From Angiostrongylus vasorum (Eukaryota > Nematoda > Chromadorea > Rhabditida > Metastrongylidae): a DNA stretch of 64,000 bases. Numbering within the stretch: position 1 is the stretch's first letter; each line of letters starts with the position of its first letter. The notes under the pieces are model-generated. The model did no database searches and was not told the origin of the DNA. It worked only from the letters and a program-made list of their open reading frames with translations. Shown piece by piece: positions 63,701-64,000 of this stretch. The stretch lies in NCBI GenBank assembly GCA_018806985.1, contig JADANN010000192.1, positions 1,364,001 through 1,428,000 on the forward strand, given 5' to 3'. Position numbers and translations under genes: made by a program.

Positions 63701-64000
63701 TAATATATTTTTACATCGATATATACTGGCTGACTCCATTACATGTATACTACTTTGTCGCGCGCACCATAGGTGATCTAGGAGCATCTTGCTATTGAGT
63801 TGATAAGCTGGTATGGACTTCAGCAACTGGGTGAGAATGGAGTTTCTTAACCACGTTATTCTTCCCACTAATTCGTCTATGCAGCTGATGATATGTCTGC
63901 CATTAAATGATGGTGGTTGATCGATTGATCGATTGACTAAGAATCATCAGTAAATTTGTATTTGCTTTAATCAGTAACTACGGTAAAACAAGATCAGTTG
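63701..64000. other. Non-coding, nothing recognised
   Basis: No feature recognised except a short gatcgattgatcgattga repeat near 63918-63936. Confidence 0.4.

Noticed and set aside
1..64000. CRISPR array, bacterial operons, rRNA genes.
   Set aside because: No regularly spaced short repeats with unique spacers, no polycistronic bacterial-type reading frames and no rRNA-like sequence were seen; the gene structure is eukaryotic.

Overview
The window reads as gene-poor chromosomal DNA of a nematode, most likely a strongylid (clade V, hookworm-type). The reasons are three small multi-exon genes of nematode type (a ground-like domain protein, a Clc-like four-TM protein and a Ly6/three-finger protein), short introns ending in pyrimidine-rich AG, and many tRNA-derived SINEs, RTE-clade non-LTR elements and Penelope-like elements (PLEs). 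The species assignment is inference. No bacterial operon, CRISPR array, rRNA gene or convincing functional tRNA gene was seen. Layout: 1-4.7 kb holds SINE copies and one possible first exon. 4.7-11 kb is the footprint of a + strand Clc-like gene whose recognised exons (4739-4828; 9713-10966) are separated by about 4.9 kb of repeat-filled sequence, and the exon(s) for its first extracellular loop were not found. 11-20 kb is mostly old SINE and PLE debris. 20.5-23.2 kb carries a six-exon ground-like gene (+) that reads correctly except for one extra C in a C-run of exon 2. 24-41.5 kb is a repeat nest: RTE copy A (26.5-31.1 kb) interrupted by a terminal-inverted-repeat element and a SINE, RTE copy B (35.4-36.7 kb), a PLE with inverted long terminal arms and recognisable RT and GIY-YIG coding remnants (36.9-38.6 kb), and RTE copy C (38.6-41.1 kb). 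44.4-47.6 kb carries a five-exon Ly6-like gene (-) with SINEs in its first intron. 48-64 kb is SINEs, a second PLE remnant (61.6-62.6 kb), a tandem duplication, a minisatellite and several weak candidate exons. How it fits together: the three host genes are unrelated secreted or membrane proteins and form no operon. The repeats are two trophic layers: RTE and PLE copies that once encoded their own machinery, and short tRNA-headed SINEs (families A, B, D) that probably borrowed such machinery. The most striking non-protein signal is a set of hammerhead-ribozyme-like cores inside the PLE terminal repeats, several with base-paired helices I and II and a self-complementary ACGU helix III of the dimeric type.
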